Source: a virus. Taken from it: DNA of 64,000 bases. A program made the translations under genes and the position numbers. Position 1 is the first letter of the stretch, and every line of letters starts with the position of its first letter. The stretch is from positions 58,518-122,517 of IMG/VR virus record IMGVR_UViG_3300026521_000471, one strand, 5' to 3'. The notes below the pieces were generated by a model. It had not been told where the DNA came from and ran no database searches. It saw nothing but the letters and a program-made list of their open reading frames with translations. This document shows positions 15,312 through 23,918 of the stretch, in pieces.

Positions 15312-16076
15312 ATGAACAAAACTAAATTAATAATTGTGGGTTTAGTTACAGCTTTAATACTAAGTGGTTGTGGTGATTCAACGAAGAGCAATATAGATGA
15401 AAATTATGTGGTGAAGGTCTCAAGAGGACCAGTTTATGGTGCCGAAGTTAAGGATAGTGCAGACCCTGCTAATATAGCAGTTGAGATTGAAGGAACTAAC
15501 ACATATCGATTTGCTGTCTCAGAAGACGAAATTGTGCTACCAGTTACTGCTAATGGTGGATTTATTGACGTAAATAACGATGGAAAAATCGAAGCCGGTG
15601 TAGATATGAAATTAAATATGGAGTTGCGTTCTTATACTGAAAACTTAACACCAATTACGACTTATTTGGCAACTGAAGCAAATAATACAATAAGAGATGC
15701 GAAATTAGATAGTCTTACAAAGTTAGTAAATAATTCAATAGATGACATAAACGTTTCTGATACTGATTTACTTAAAGCAACAGAAGATGCTTCAACAGAG
15801 GCACAATTAGTTATCAATGCGGTTTACAGTAAAATAATTGAAGCTCAAAATTCAAACAGTTCTTTGGAGTTAGATACTGATTCAGCACAAGCAGACCTAA
15901 TAGGGAAACTTACGGATTTATCAAATCGTTTGAATACATTCGATGATAATTTAACAGACGCAGAAATTGCTGTAGAACTTGAAAAGCAAACTATGACTGA
16001 GTTAGACATCGATCCTATTTTAGAGGCCGACTTAAATCTAACAACAGAACTTAACATTACAGATATTAGTAGTTAA
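15312..16076 (+). CDS. Lipoprotein (254 aa)
   Basis: ATG 15312 follows AAGGAG. A 20-residue signal ends in LSGCG (lipobox), then an acidic domain. A short stretch with D-V-N-N-D-G-K-I-E-A-G looks like a calcium-binding EF-hand/dockerin-type loop near residue 98. The second half is a helical, Asp/Leu/Thr-rich region. Similar acidic lipoproteins occur in epsilonproteobacteria, so host origin is possible. It would be displayed on the infected cell's envelope; function unknown. Confidence 0.7.
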   Translation: MNKTKLIIVGLVTALILSGCGDSTKSNIDENYVVKVSRGPVYGAEVKDSADPANIAVEIEGTNTYRFAVSEDEIVLPVTANGGFIDVNNDGKIEAGVDMKLNMELRSYTENLTPITTYLATEANNTIRDAKLDSLTKLVNNSIDDINVSDTDLLKATEDASTEAQLVINAVYSKIIEAQNSNSSLELDTDSAQADLIGKLTDLSNRLNTFDDNLTDAEIAVELEKQTMTELDIDPILEADLNLTTELNITDISS

Positions 16077-16091
16077 ATTTATTTTAATTCA

Positions 16092-16126
16092 AAGGGAGAG
16101 TAATCATACTCTCCTCACCCTCTTTT
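16092..16126 (+). terminator. Terminator after lipoprotein
   Basis: Hairpin GGAGAGTA-ATCA-TACTCTCC followed shortly by CTCTTTT, 20 bases after the stop codon. Confidence 0.75.
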
Positions 16127-16128
16127 AT

Positions 16129-16168
16129 GGAAGTGTAACCGAGAGTTCGAATCTCTCCACTTCCACCA
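16129..16168 (+). tRNA. Acceptor/T-arm minihelix with CCA
   Basis: Acceptor GGAAGTG pairs perfectly with CACTTCC. The intervening sequence is only TAACC, then a canonical T-arm GAGAG-TTCGAAT-CTCTC, then ACCA. D-arm and anticodon arm are wholly absent. It is either a deletion relic of a Ser/Leu-type tRNA or a minihelix RNA that CCA/EF-Tu/RNase P-type proteins could recognise. Confidence 0.65.
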
Positions 16169-16189
16169 TTCTAATTTTTTATCAAATCA

Positions 16190-16508
16190 ATTAATTTCTA
16201 AAATTATAAATAATGTATAATAATATTTAAAAGGGTTTTCGTGTACAAAAGCGATATGATAACTCTTACTAAATATGCTATGGAATTGGTTTAGTTGGGC
16301 TAAGGATAAAGGAAGGTTATAATGGAATACCATTATTATCAAATCTAATTGTAATAGCTCCTACGCAGATTTATTACAAAAATTTGCTGAGAAGATATCA
16401 CGAAAACAAACAACTATATTAAAATTGAAGATTGATTTGTTTAAAGTATCAGCCATCTTTGGTGAAGATACCCGTTGATAATTCTATACACCACATTAAG
16501 GAAAATAT
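16190..16508 (+). ncRNA. Structured leader upstream of the chemoreceptor gene
   Basis: GTATAAT at about 16215-16221 is followed by an RNA whose outer stem GTTTTCGTG/CACGAAAAC (16235-16243 with 16399-16407) encloses hairpins including ATAATGG-AATA-CCATTAT and TTGTAATA/TATTACAA. GTATC/GATAC follows near 16446-16472. It resembles the other long-stem RNAs and could control the MCP gene. Confidence 0.45.
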
Positions 16509-18695
16509 ATGAAATGGAATATTAATAAAAAATTAAAAGCCATGACAATCATTCCGAGTATAATAATGATATTTGGATTTGGTTATCTGGTTTATACCGA
16601 TTATAATGAATATCGAGATTTAGTTGTTTTAGAAAAAACAGTTAAAATCGATACACATATTAATCATTTAGTGCATTTCTTGCAACAAGAAAGAGGAGCT
16701 AGTGCTGGATACGTAGCATCCAATGGTAAAAAATTTAAAAATCAACTATCTGAAATTCGTAAAAAAACTGATACAAAATTCACTATCTTAGAGAAAGCAT
16801 TAAAAGGTAACAGAAATCATTTTACATTAGAAATGTCTAGAAAAATAGATGAGGCACTTCAAATGTATAACGAACTTTCCGTTATGCGAAGTAGTATTGA
16901 TAATTTAACAATAACCGTTCCAGAAACTGTTAAATACTTTAGTTCCATGAATGCAACCTTTTTAGATTTTATTAAACTAAGTAAAGATTTATCTAATGAT
17001 AATGAATTTTCAAAACAACTTTCAGTAATTACAGCTATTAGTGCTACAAAAGAATTAGCAGGTAAAGAAAGAGCTGTTATGACAAGTGTTTTTGCTAAAG
17101 ATAAATTTATAGATGGTTTCTATGCACAATTTAAAACTTTAGTAGCATTACAGAAAAGTTATATGGAAAGTTTTAGATTACTTGCAACTCCAACAGCAAT
17201 TAAAATTCTTAATGAAATATCTTCTACTTCTCCTTTTTTAGACGTTGAAGAAATGCGAAAGATTGCAATGGAACGAAATAAAGATGGGGCTTTTGGTGTT
17301 GACTCGGTAAGATGGTTTGATACTATGACTAAAAAAATAAATGGTATGGAACAAATCGAACATAAATTAGAAAATATTCTTCTAGATGAAATTGATAGTC
17401 AAATGAAATATTTATTGTCGATGGTTATTACAATGTTTATCCTTGCAGTCTTAATTACATCTAGTTTAACTTATGCAGGGTATAAATTTAATAAATTTTT
17501 AATCGATAGAGTGAACAAGATGAATATTATTTTAGAAGATTCTATTAATACTCATAGCTATGATGAACAATTATTAATTTCTAATGATGATGAATTATCA
17601 AAGATAGAAAATGCAATTAATAAAATGTTTGTGAGTTTAACTGAAGCTGCAGAGGCTAGAAGAATTTCGGATATTGAAATAAAGAAAAAAGCTGAAGAAA
17701 CTGCAAAACTATTAGCAAGAAATAATATGAATCTTAAACTGAATAAACTAATGAGTACGCATACAACCGATAACCTAAATGATATTAAAGATGGGCTGAG
17801 TGATGGGACTGAAGAATTAGAAAAAATTAATGAAATTAATGATAAAGCCCAAGATAATTTTAATTCTGTTATTGCGGCTAAAAATACTATGGTTACTACT
17901 TTAGAAACCGTTTCTGAAGGAATGAATTCTACAACAGAAAGAGCGGAACAATTAGAAGAATCTGTTAATGAAATTGCAAGCATTATTGGTTTAATCAAAG
18001 ATATTTCTGAACAAACAAACTTACTTGCACTTAATGCAGCTATTGAAGCAGCAAGAGCGGGTGAGCATGGACGAGGTTTTGCCGTGGTTGCTGATGAAGT
18101 TCGTAAACTAGCTGAGAGAACAGCTGTTGCAACTAAGAATGTAGAAGCGAGTATTAATATCGTTAAACAAAATACTTCTGAAATGAATGAAAGTACTGAA
18201 CAAATGACAGAAAGTATTAAAGATGCTCAAGAGGTATCTCATACTCTAGATGTAGAATTAGACACCTTAATATCTATCAATAGAAATAATACTGTTAGAA
18301 ATAATATGATTAGTGAAGATATTCTTGTTACCCTTACTAAATTAGAACATGTTATTTTTAAAATAATGGGTTATAATAGCGTTTTAGAAGAATGTACAAA
18401 ATGTGAACCTGTCACTCATGAAGCTTGTAGATTTGGACAATGGTATAAAACTGAGGGAAAAAATAGATATAGTAAAAATTCATCTTTTAGAAGTATCGAA
18501 ATACCGCATAAAGAAGTCCACGAAAATGTTAGAAAAGCCGTTGAATTAATAGGCAAAAAAGATGATGATACTATTATTCGATACTTTGAGATCGTAGAAG
18601 TAAATTCTAAAAAATTATTTGATCTTTTGACAAGAATAGTTAAAGAAGAAAATGATAAAATGGTTCTGGAGATTAATGATGGAAAAAATAAATAA
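16509..18695 (+). CDS. Methyl-accepting chemotaxis protein with NIT-like and CZB domains
   Basis: 728 residues, full receptor length. TM1 at about 12-32; a periplasmic helical domain with [10 protein letters not shown] near 56 typical of nitrate/nitrite-sensing (NIT) domains; TM2 about 297-320; HAMP-like linker; cytoplasmic coiled coil with the conserved signalling tip ([21 protein letters not shown]) near 500; and a C-terminal CZB zinc domain near 620-720 with [10 protein letters not shown] and later His residues. CZB domains sense zinc or hypochlorite in bacterial receptors. In a phage this is very unusual; it could bias CheA signalling and host swimming. All signalling motifs look intact, so it is probably functional. 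Confidence 0.9.
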   Translation: MKWNINKKLKAMTIIPSIIMIFGFGYLVYTDYNEYRDLVVLEKTVKIDTHINHLVHFLQQERGASAGYVASNGKKFKNQLSEIRKKTDTKFTILEKALKGNRNHFTLEMSRKIDEALQMYNELSVMRSSIDNLTITVPETVKYFSSMNATFLDFIKLSKDLSNDNEFSKQLSVITAISATKELAGKERAVMTSVFAKDKFIDGFYAQFKTLVALQKSYMESFRLLATPTAIKILNEISSTSPFLDVEEMRKIAMERNKDGAFGVDSVRWFDTMTKKINGMEQIEHKLENILLDEIDSQMKYLLSMVITMFILAVLITSSLTYAGYKFNKFLIDRVNKMNIILEDSINTHSYDEQLLISNDDELSKIENAINKMFVSLTEAAEARRISDIEIKKKAEETAKLLARNNMNLKLNKLMSTHTTDNLNDIKDGLSDGTEELEKINEINDKAQDNFNSVIAAKNTMVTTLETVSEGMNSTTERAEQLEESVNEIASIIGLIKDISEQTNLLALNAAIEAARAGEHGRGFAVVADEVRKLAERTAVATKNVEASINIVKQNTSEMNESTEQMTESIKDAQEVSHTLDVELDTLISINRNNTVRNNMISEDILVTLTKLEHVIFKIMGYNSVLEECTKCEPVTHEACRFGQWYKTEGKNRYSKNSSFRSIEIPHKEVHENVRKAVELIGKKDDDTIIRYFEIVEVNSKKLFDLLTRIVKEENDKMVLEINDGKNK

Positions 18696-18870
18696 ACCAC
18701 AGTTAGAAGATTTTAACTTATTAATTCAAAGCGAAGAGGGAATCAATGCCCTTTTCGATTATGTTCGACATTTAGATAAACAACACGCTCAAGATAAAAG
18801 AGAGATAAAATATTTAAACGATTATATTGAAAAGCTAGAAGCTACAATTAGTAAATTAAGAAAAAGATAA
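18676..18870 (+). CDS. Small coiled-coil protein (64 aa)
   Basis: The start at 18676 has GGAG at proper spacing and lies inside the end of the MCP gene, so it is translationally coupled to it. The product is helical and charged, ending in a Lys/Leu heptad helix. Coupling to a chemoreceptor suggests, but does not prove, a related role. Confidence 0.6.
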   Translation: MMEKINKPQLEDFNLLIQSEEGINALFDYVRHLDKQHAQDKREIKYLNDYIEKLEATISKLRKR

Positions 18871-18914
18871 TTTAATTTATTTAAAATTATAAATAAGAAT
18901 AAAGGAGATGTATT

Positions 18915-19307
18915 ATGAAAGTACAAAATATTATACCAATATACCAACAACCAAAAATAGAAGATATGGTTGGACAACAAAAACAGGAATACCCAAAACC
19001 TAGTGTTCCGCCTGAATTACCAAATGAAAACCCAGTAGAATCTCAAGATAAAAAAGAAGATTCTACTAATACAACTCCATCTTTAACAGATGGACAAACT
19101 TTAGCAGTAAAAGCTAATTCAGTTCAAGGTAAAATAGATGCTTATGCTGCTGGAACAGGAATAGATAGAAATGATAATACGCCTGATTTATCTAATAATC
19201 AATTCCAACGAACAATAGACGATCTTAATCAATATAGAGAAATTCAAGATAAAGTTCAGAAACAAAATGGTATCAAAGAATATCAATCTATTTTGGGAAT
19301 GAATTGA
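18915..19307 (+). CDS. Unknown, largely disordered protein (130 aa)
   Basis: Pro/Gln/Asp-rich first 50 residues, likely disordered, then a short helical C-terminus. Good AAAGGAG site. No known motif; could be a virion accessory protein. Confidence 0.65.
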   Translation: MKVQNIIPIYQQPKIEDMVGQQKQEYPKPSVPPELPNENPVESQDKKEDSTNTTPSLTDGQTLAVKANSVQGKIDAYAAGTGIDRNDNTPDLSNNQFQRTIDDLNQYREIQDKVQKQNGIKEYQSILGMN

Positions 19308-19325
19308 TATATTTTTTAAGGTTTT

Positions 19326-19348
19326 TTTAAGGTTTTTTTATGTATAAT
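19326..19348 (+). promoter_or_regulatory. Promoter for second structured-RNA block
   Basis: TTTAAG (19326-19331) and TATAAT (19343-19348). TTTTTTAAGG is repeated just upstream. Confidence 0.75.
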
Positions 19349-19354
19349 TTCCTA

Positions 19355-19560
19355 AGTAAGTTACTAATATTTAGTGTAATTCGGATATGATTCCATCTTA
19401 CTATAAAAATCAAAGTTTCACAAAGATCGGGCTTTGTAGGTTAATTAGTTTTGCCTTAGAATAGGTGATCTTTATCGTCAGTATATCCATTATATCGATA
19501 GTAGAGCGAAAGCGTAGAAGCTGATATAAAGGTGCGATGCCACACAATTAGAATAGTATT
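19355..19560 (+). ncRNA. Structured RNA
   Basis: No gene. Alternative stems ACAAAG/CTTTGT and AAAGATC/GATCTTT (about 19424 to 19475) cannot form together, suggesting a switching fold. Confidence 0.4.
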
Positions 19561-19661
19561 AAAGTTGCTACTACCTCAGGACGAGCAGTTTGATTCTGAT
19601 GGGTTCGAGTCCCATGATTGAGGAAGGAAGGTTAAGTTCGAGTCTTAACAGTAGCAACTTT
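19561..19661 (+). ncRNA. Long-stem RNA with tandem T-arm hairpins
   Basis: Perfect 12-bp outer stem (19561-19572 with 19650-19661). Inside, CCTCA/TGAGG closes a small module with T-arm ATGGG-TTCGAGT-CCCAT but no D-arm. A second T-arm-like hairpin, TTAAG-TTCGAGT-CTTAA, follows. Same two-T-arm design as 9699-9853. Confidence 0.55.
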
Positions 19662-19863
19662 TAATTTATTTAAGTTAAGTGTATTACTTAGTTTAATTAA
19701 ATTAAAACATCGGGAAATATTGGTATGGAATCCAATGGTGAATAAATTATTTTTTTCATTTCGACTAAGAACCAGTAGGAAGGTCACCCGAAATAGTTTA
19801 GCAGTTAAAGGTAGATTTGAAACTGTTAAGTAATATTAGCAATTGCAAGCCAATATGAAAATT
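19662..19863 (+). ncRNA. Non-coding interval with weak hairpins
   Basis: No gene and no strong long stem. ATTGG/CCAAT near 19719 and CAGTTAAAG/ACTGTTAAG-like pairs near 19802 suggest it belongs to the same structured transcript. Confidence 0.3.
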
Positions 19864-20030
19864 TAATGGATTAAATAATGAATTGAGGGCTTTCTTTGGG
19901 TTCTGCAGCGAAAAAGAAAGAACGGTTGCAAACACGTAAAAATGTTGGGAATAATATAATAGTATATTAAATATGCCGACTGGATACCGTCTCAGTATGA
20001 GCTTAACTCAATTCATTATTTAGTCTATTA
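19864..20030 (+). ncRNA. RNA element with 24-bp outer stem
   Basis: 19864-19887 pairs with 20007-20030; the only non-Watson-Crick pairs are two G-U. Internal hairpins include CTTTCTTT/AAAGAAAG and an ACGGT/ACCGT closing stem. No tRNA parts are certain. Confidence 0.55.
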
Positions 20031-20134
20031 TAAATAAATTAGTAGCTTCAAGAAATTAAGTTTGATAGTAAAAGCAAATTCTTTTTAGAATTGAGTGTTA
20101 GTGCAAGTCTAACCTAGTTGAATTTATAATAGAC
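20023..20134 (+). ncRNA. RNA element with 13-bp stem and T-arm-like hairpin
   Basis: 20023-20035 pairs perfectly with 20122-20134; its 5' strand overlaps the preceding element's 3' strand, so the two folds compete. Contains GTTAG-TGCAAGT-CTAAC, a T-arm with an altered loop like that at 15250. Confidence 0.5.
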
Positions 20135-20138
20135 ATTT

Positions 20139-20339
20139 TAATCATTTTATAAAGATTACCCTAACCGATAAGGAAATTAGTACTAGCCTTATTCGTACAG
20201 TTGTACTTATATAATAATTACCTATACGTAAAAAATTGATTTTGGTGATGGATAAGAATTATAATACTAAAGAACCGTTTGAACCAATAATCAGAAGAAC
20301 TGTCTCTCTGAGCAATGGGTAATCTTTATAAGGTGATTA
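20139..20339 (+). ncRNA. RNA element with 23-bp outer stem
   Basis: 20139-20161 pairs with 20317-20339; the only deviations are two adjacent G-U pairs. Internal hairpins ATAAGG/CCTTAT and GTAC-AGTT-GTAC. Function unknown. Confidence 0.55.
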
Positions 20340-20566
20340 GACTCCATAATTTTTCGTTTTTAGATTACCTCCGAAGGGGTTTAAAAAATTATGCCTTTTC
20401 ACCGGTTTTAAATACCATTGGCAGTCGGAGATTGATAAAAAAGTATTGCTTTTTTATTAAGGTTTGTAAGTGAACTAATCAGACGTAGAATTTAAGAGTA
20501 AGATAATTTCAAGCTATTAAATGACAACCATAAAATTAAGTGAGTTTTTGGTCTCACTTAAAAATA
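20340..20566 (+). ncRNA. Structured tail of second non-coding block
   Basis: CATAATTTTT/AAAAATTATG encloses a CCTC-CGAA-GGGG hairpin. At the end AAGTGAG/CTCACTT (about 20538-20559) could terminate or process the transcript. No gene. Confidence 0.4.
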
Positions 20567-20588
20567 CTTTTTGACTTTATTGTATAAT
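20567..20588 (+). promoter_or_regulatory. Promoter for spike-tip operon
   Basis: T-rich run then GTATAAT (20583-20588), 31 bases before start 20619. Confidence 0.65.
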
Positions 20589-20618
20589 AATATATAATCT
20601 AATAATAAAGGAATATAT

Positions 20619-21365
20619 ATGTCATATGATTGGTCTAAATACTCTGCATCATCCGATTCTAAAACTCTTAATAGTACAAATCAACCAACACTTAAAGAAC
20701 TTCGAGAAGCATTAATACGACCTTTAGGCGAAAGTATTAATGAAGCAATTGAAGAACATGTATCTACTGCAATGGCAAAAATCATTACAGGTAATAATAA
20801 CGCTGACTCAGCTTTAAGTAACTCTTTGAATAATCAATTAAAAGTTAATGAATCATCATTAGAAAATATATTAAAAAATAATGAAATATCATTAGAAGCA
20901 CGAATTAAAAAAACCACAGAAATTATTACTGGTATATTAGTAGGAATATATGATGAAGATATAATAGAAGATACCTTAAAATCTATCGATATTAATAACT
21001 TAACATCAATTAATGATAATTGGGATGGTTTAGAAAAGGGTGCGTCATTTATGAAAAATGACATAAAAAGAAATTCTAATTTTACCATGGATAATGGGAC
21101 GGAACATAATCCAGTAGATCCATTGATTGAATTAACAAGAGCCGTAAAAAGTCTAGTTGTGCAACATACTTGGATGTCAGTAAAATCTGATAAACAGGCT
21201 AGCAATATGGGTGTTGCTGTAGATGGTGTTGTTTCTGAAGCCTTTTACAATGATGCAAAAGCCGCAAATAGAAAAGTAGCAGAAGATACAGTTCATCAGA
21301 TTTTAAATTTAGATGGTACACATGATGATGACGGAATTTATCCAAATAATCAGGGATTTGAATAA
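20619..21365 (+). CDS. Unknown protein, probable tail/baseplate neighbour
   Basis: 248 residues, soluble, no signal. Overlaps the PAAR gene by one base, so likely co-produced with the spike tip. Ser/Asn-rich; a helical region about 90-130 and a C-terminal region with His/Asp-rich motifs near 235. Not recognised. Confidence 0.65.
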   Translation: MSYDWSKYSASSDSKTLNSTNQPTLKELREALIRPLGESINEAIEEHVSTAMAKIITGNNNADSALSNSLNNQLKVNESSLENILKNNEISLEARIKKTTEIITGILVGIYDEDIIEDTLKSIDINNLTSINDNWDGLEKGASFMKNDIKRNSNFTMDNGTEHNPVDPLIELTRAVKSLVVQHTWMSVKSDKQASNMGVAVDGVVSEAFYNDAKAANRKVAEDTVHQILNLDGTHDDDGIYPNNQGFE

Positions 21366-21661
21366 TGGGTACTTTAGCGGGTAGAGTCCCAGATTTAAAT
21401 ACAGGTCACCCACCTTGTTTTACACCTACCGTAGCTATTACAGGTTCTCCAACAGTATTTGCAAATTCATTACCAGCTCATAGAATGGTTGATTTACATA
21501 TCCCACATCCTTGTCCTGGAATACCACCACATCCAGTATTTCAAGCGATAGGATGTTCGAGAGTATATGTAAATTCATTAATGTGGGCTGGAGTTGGACA
21601 TCCTCAATTATGTCTATCTTTATTATTAACCGGTTCACCGACAGTATTTGTATGTATTTAA
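21365..21661 (+). CDS. PAAR-repeat spike-tip protein
   Basis: 98 residues, Pro/His/Gly/Cys-rich. Repeated G-S-P-T-V-F motifs and D-x-x-T-G-H-P-P-C near the start are typical of PAAR proteins, which cap the tail-spike or type VI needle with a metal-bound tip. Length matches single-domain PAAR caps such as T4 gp5.4. Supports a contractile-tail phage. Confidence 0.85.
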   Translation: MGTLAGRVPDLNTGHPPCFTPTVAITGSPTVFANSLPAHRMVDLHIPHPCPGIPPHPVFQAIGCSRVYVNSLMWAGVGHPQLCLSLLLTGSPTVFVCI

Positions 21662-21674
21662 AGGAGAGAAATAA

Positions 21675-22061
21675 ATGGACTTAACACAAGATGAAATGAC
21701 AAAATTAAAAAAATTATTAAAAAGTATAAAGTCAATCGAGTCGTCAAATAATATAGATACTATCACGTTTAATAAAACGGTAGTACTAGAATCTGAAGAT
21801 AACTTTATAACAATCGCAAATGGTTTTGCAATAACTCAAGCTAAGCAAGTACACCTAAATCCTTTTGAGACTAAAAAAGATATAACAGATTCACTTTTGA
21901 CGTTAGAAAGTCTAGAGTTTAAGAAAAAAATTGTTGAATCTATTGTTTCAAAATTAAATATTATTGCGTCTATAGATGAAATAGAAGGGATTGTTTCTGG
22001 TAGAATTGATATTAATGATTTAATTGATATTGAATCGTTAAAACAATCACAGTTAAGTTAA
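21675..22061 (+). CDS. Unknown protein following PAAR (128 aa)
   Basis: Start behind GGAGAG; third gene of the spike operon. Helical N-terminus, a beta-rich middle (about 30-60), helical C-terminus. Possibly a baseplate component. Confidence 0.6.
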   Translation: MDLTQDEMTKLKKLLKSIKSIESSNNIDTITFNKTVVLESEDNFITIANGFAITQAKQVHLNPFETKKDITDSLLTLESLEFKKKIVESIVSKLNIIASIDEIEGIVSGRIDINDLIDIESLKQSQLS

Positions 22062-22062
22062 T

Positions 22063-22085
22063 TTTAAGAACATTTATTGTATAAT
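22063..22085 (+). promoter_or_regulatory. Promoter
   Basis: TTTAAG (22063-22068), 11 bases, TATAAT (22080-22085). Confidence 0.7.
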
Positions 22086-22142
22086 TACAGTAATTAAAAA
22101 GAATTTAACATTTTTTAAAAAGAATTTCAAAATTTTAGCTAA

Positions 22143-22176
22143 TTTAAGGTTAAAAAAAGAAAACTTTTTGTATAAT
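22143..22176 (+). promoter_or_regulatory. Promoter for cassette 2
   Basis: TATAAT at 22171-22176 after a T-run. TTTAAG lies further upstream (22143). Drives the peptide at 22217. Confidence 0.65.
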
Positions 22177-22216
22177 GTTATAAATAAAAATAAAAATTAA
22201 ATCAAGGAGAATAGTA

Positions 22217-22324
22217 ATGAAAACTATTACACTACAAAATAAAAATATTACTACTATTCATAATGCCAATAAACCGGCGGTCCTTGAAATTATTAAACAA
22301 GAACAGGATAAACAGATTCTGTAA
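22217..22324 (+). CDS. Leader-like peptide 2 (35 aa)
   Basis: Starts behind AAGGAG. The TAA stop is in TGTAAGAGATAA at the base of a 13-15 bp hairpin, as in peptides 11635 and 23655, but the peptide sequences differ. This points to the act of translation or the hairpin, not the peptide, as the conserved function. Confidence 0.6.
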   Translation: MKTITLQNKNITTIHNANKPAVLEIIKQEQDKQIL

Positions 22325-22352
22325 GAGATAATTAATCTTATCTTTTACAGAA
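22317..22352 (+). promoter_or_regulatory. Stop-codon hairpin of cassette 2
   Basis: TTCTGTAAGAGATAA pairs with TTATCTTTTACAGAA (one G-U). A second longer imperfect hairpin (about 22352-22408, GGTTTT/AAACC ends) follows. Confidence 0.6.
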
Positions 22353-22425
22353 TTGGTTTTCTGTGAGAGATAAGATATTCTAAATATCTATTCTCCCACA
22401 AAACCTTTTCAATTTTTAATATTAT

Positions 22426-22448
22426 TTTAAGATAATTAATTGTATAAT
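22426..22448 (+). promoter_or_regulatory. Promoter for small membrane protein and tRNA-Lys group
   Basis: TTTAAG (22426-22431) and TATAAT (22443-22448). Confidence 0.75.
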
Positions 22449-22473
22449 TCACTATATCAATTAAGGATTTAAA

Positions 22474-22596
22474 ATGGTTTACTTTATAACTAGTATTCTG
22501 ATTCCATCAGTAGTACTTTTAGGTTTAATGTATGTTGTGTATCATCAATATGGTGAAATGAAATACAAAAGTGAAAAACGAAAAAATAAAAATTAA
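22474..22596 (+). CDS. Single-pass membrane peptide (40 aa)
   Basis: Residues 3-23 are a hydrophobic membrane segment, followed by a Lys/Arg-rich tail expected to stay in the cytoplasm. Own promoter and AAGGA site. Holin-like or regulatory peptide are guesses only. Confidence 0.65.
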   Translation: MVYFITSILIPSVVLLGLMYVVYHQYGEMKYKSEKRKNKN

Positions 22597-22688
22597 GGAA
22601 CGAGTCAATGAAAGACAAGAGCGACAAGTGTCGTAAAACAATTCAAACTCTGTTTTCTTAAATAGTCATTAAAAGTGATTGTTTAGGA

Positions 22689-22716
22689 TGCGGAGTATAA
22701 ACTATTCCGTATCCGT
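22689..22716 (+). promoter_or_regulatory. Hairpin overlapping the tRNA-Lys 5' end
   Basis: GGATGCGGAGTA pairs with TATTCCGTATCC (12 bp, two G-U). The 3' arm includes the first bases of the tRNA acceptor, so hairpin and tRNA fold are mutually exclusive. Confidence 0.5.
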
Positions 22717-22785
22717 AACTCAACTGGATAGAGTATTCGGCTTTTAACCGAAAGGTTGTGAGTTCAAGTCTCACCGGATACACCA
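22709..22785 (+). tRNA. tRNA-Lys(TTT)
   Basis: Acceptor GTATCCG/CGGATAC, anticodon arm TTCGG-CTTTTAA-CCGAA, T-loop TTCAAGT, CCA encoded. Confidence 0.94.
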
Positions 22786-22787
22786 TT

Positions 22788-22863
22788 GGGTGTATAGCTC
22801 AGTTGGTAGAGCACATCACTTTTAATGATGGGGTCTAGGGTTCAAATCCCTATGCACCCACCA
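22788..22863 (+). tRNA. tRNA-Lys(TTT), second copy
   Basis: Acceptor GGGTGTA/TGCACCC, anticodon arm CATCA-CTTTTAA-TGATG, CCA encoded. Different body from the preceding tRNA-Lys. Confidence 0.94.
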
Positions 22864-22948
22864 ATGTAGCATTTTACTAAGAAGATTAGATTCTTTTTAT
22901 TAAAGTGTTATTGTTAGGACGCTAACATAACTCTTAGGAGTATTTTTA

Positions 22949-23021
22949 TAGTAGTAATAACCTTTGTCGGTTTCTCCTTACTAAGGAAATGAGTTCGAGT
23001 CTCATTAAAGGCTTACTACTA
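22949..23021 (+). ncRNA. D-arm-less tRNA-like element
   Basis: Outer stem TAGTAGTAA/TTACTACTA (22949-22957 with 23013-23021). Inside, CCTTT/AAAGG closes a 53-base module with a canonical T-arm ATGAG-TTCGAGT-CTCAT and one other hairpin (CCTT/AAGG), but no D-arm. Resembles the inner module of 19561-19661. Upstream hairpins TTGTTAG/CTAACA and ACTC-TTAG-GAGT lie at about 22905-22942. Confidence 0.5.
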
Positions 23022-23082
23022 TATCAAAAAGTAATAGCGTGGAGTAATTAACCACAAAATTATATACTCCGATTTTAAATAT

Positions 23083-23158
23083 TGCGGAGTGGAGCAGTTG
23101 GTAGCTCGCTGGGCTCATAACCCGGAGGTCATTGGTTCAAGTCCAATCTCCGCCACCA
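23083..23158 (+). tRNA. Initiator tRNA-fMet(CAT)
   Basis: First acceptor pair is T1-C72, unpaired as in bacterial initiators. The D-arm GGAGCAG...GCTCG and the anticodon stem with three consecutive G-C pairs flanking the loop TCATAA closely match bacterial initiator tRNA. CCA encoded. Confidence 0.92.
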
Positions 23159-23496
23159 AATTTTAAAAATTAGATTTTTTTAACAATGTGTATAAATAGA
23201 TTATATATACATTTTTAAGAGAATTAAAGATGGAAATTACATCGAATTATTGGAAATTAGGAAACAACTTTCCATTGATTTTATCTCTTACAACCGAGAA
23301 AAAGCCATAAATTGAGTGGTGTTGTAAAACTAAGAGTTGTCTAAGTTACCTGAAAGAATGGTTATTAAATAGATGCACCCAGTAAGAAAGTGCCGGGCAT
23401 CAACTAAACTTAATATTATTAATTTAATATGAATGACAAACGGGCGGAGTATGGTATAAACAGGGCAGCTCAAAATTTATAAATGTATATGAAAAT
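23159..23496 (+). ncRNA. Structured non-coding interval before tRNA-Ala
   Basis: No gene. TGGAAA/TTTCCA pairs (about 23230/23268) and several short stems are present. A short frame from 23230 with an ATG and no good ribosome site is not called. Probably another structured RNA. Confidence 0.35.
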
Positions 23497-23572
23497 GGGG
23501 CATTAGCTCATCTGGGAGAGCGCTACCCTTGCAAGGTAGAGGCGAACGGTTCGAGTCCGTTATGCTCCACCA
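23497..23572 (+). tRNA. tRNA-Ala(TGC)
   Basis: Acceptor GGGGCAT/ATGCTCC, anticodon arm CTACC-CTTGCAA-GGTAG, CCA encoded. Confidence 0.95.
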
Positions 23573-23654
23573 TTTTTAAAAATTTATTAAAGCTTTTAAT
23601 AAAAGTTTTAACAAGTTTTTACTTGAAAATAAAAATTAAATTAAGGAAATTAGT

Positions 23655-23813
23655 ATGAGAACAATTAATACAATTACAACTACTGTAAATACACTTATTA
23701 ATAACACTATTGATACTCATGCAAATGATATTATTAATATTCATACTAATGAACAAATTCTGGATATTCAGCCGAATATTCAAGAAGATGAGCAGGAACC
23801 AATCTTTCTGTAA
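23655..23813 (+). CDS. Leader-like peptide 3 (52 aa)
   Basis: Starts behind AAGGA; Thr/Asn/Ile-rich then acidic. Its stop lies in CTGTAAGAGATAA at the base of a hairpin, as in cassettes 1 and 2, just before the largest tRNA cluster. Confidence 0.6.
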   Translation: MRTINTITTTVNTLINNTIDTHANDIINIHTNEQILDIQPNIQEDEQEPIFL

Positions 23814-23900
23814 GAGATAACTTAAACTTTATCCCTTACAGAGAGATTTGTAGGGGATAAAAGAAACAAACTTTCCACTTTCTTTTCTCAATCCTTTACA
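23805..23900 (+). promoter_or_regulatory. Tandem hairpins of cassette 3
   Basis: TCTGTAAGAGATAA pairs with TTTATCCCTTACAGA, then a second long stem from GAGAG...to...CTCTC (about 23838-23900) with matching TTTGTAGGGGATAAAAG and CTTTTCTC...TTTACAAA segments. Same order as cassettes 1 and 2. Confidence 0.55.
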
Positions 23901-23918
23901 AACTCTCTAAATTATTAT

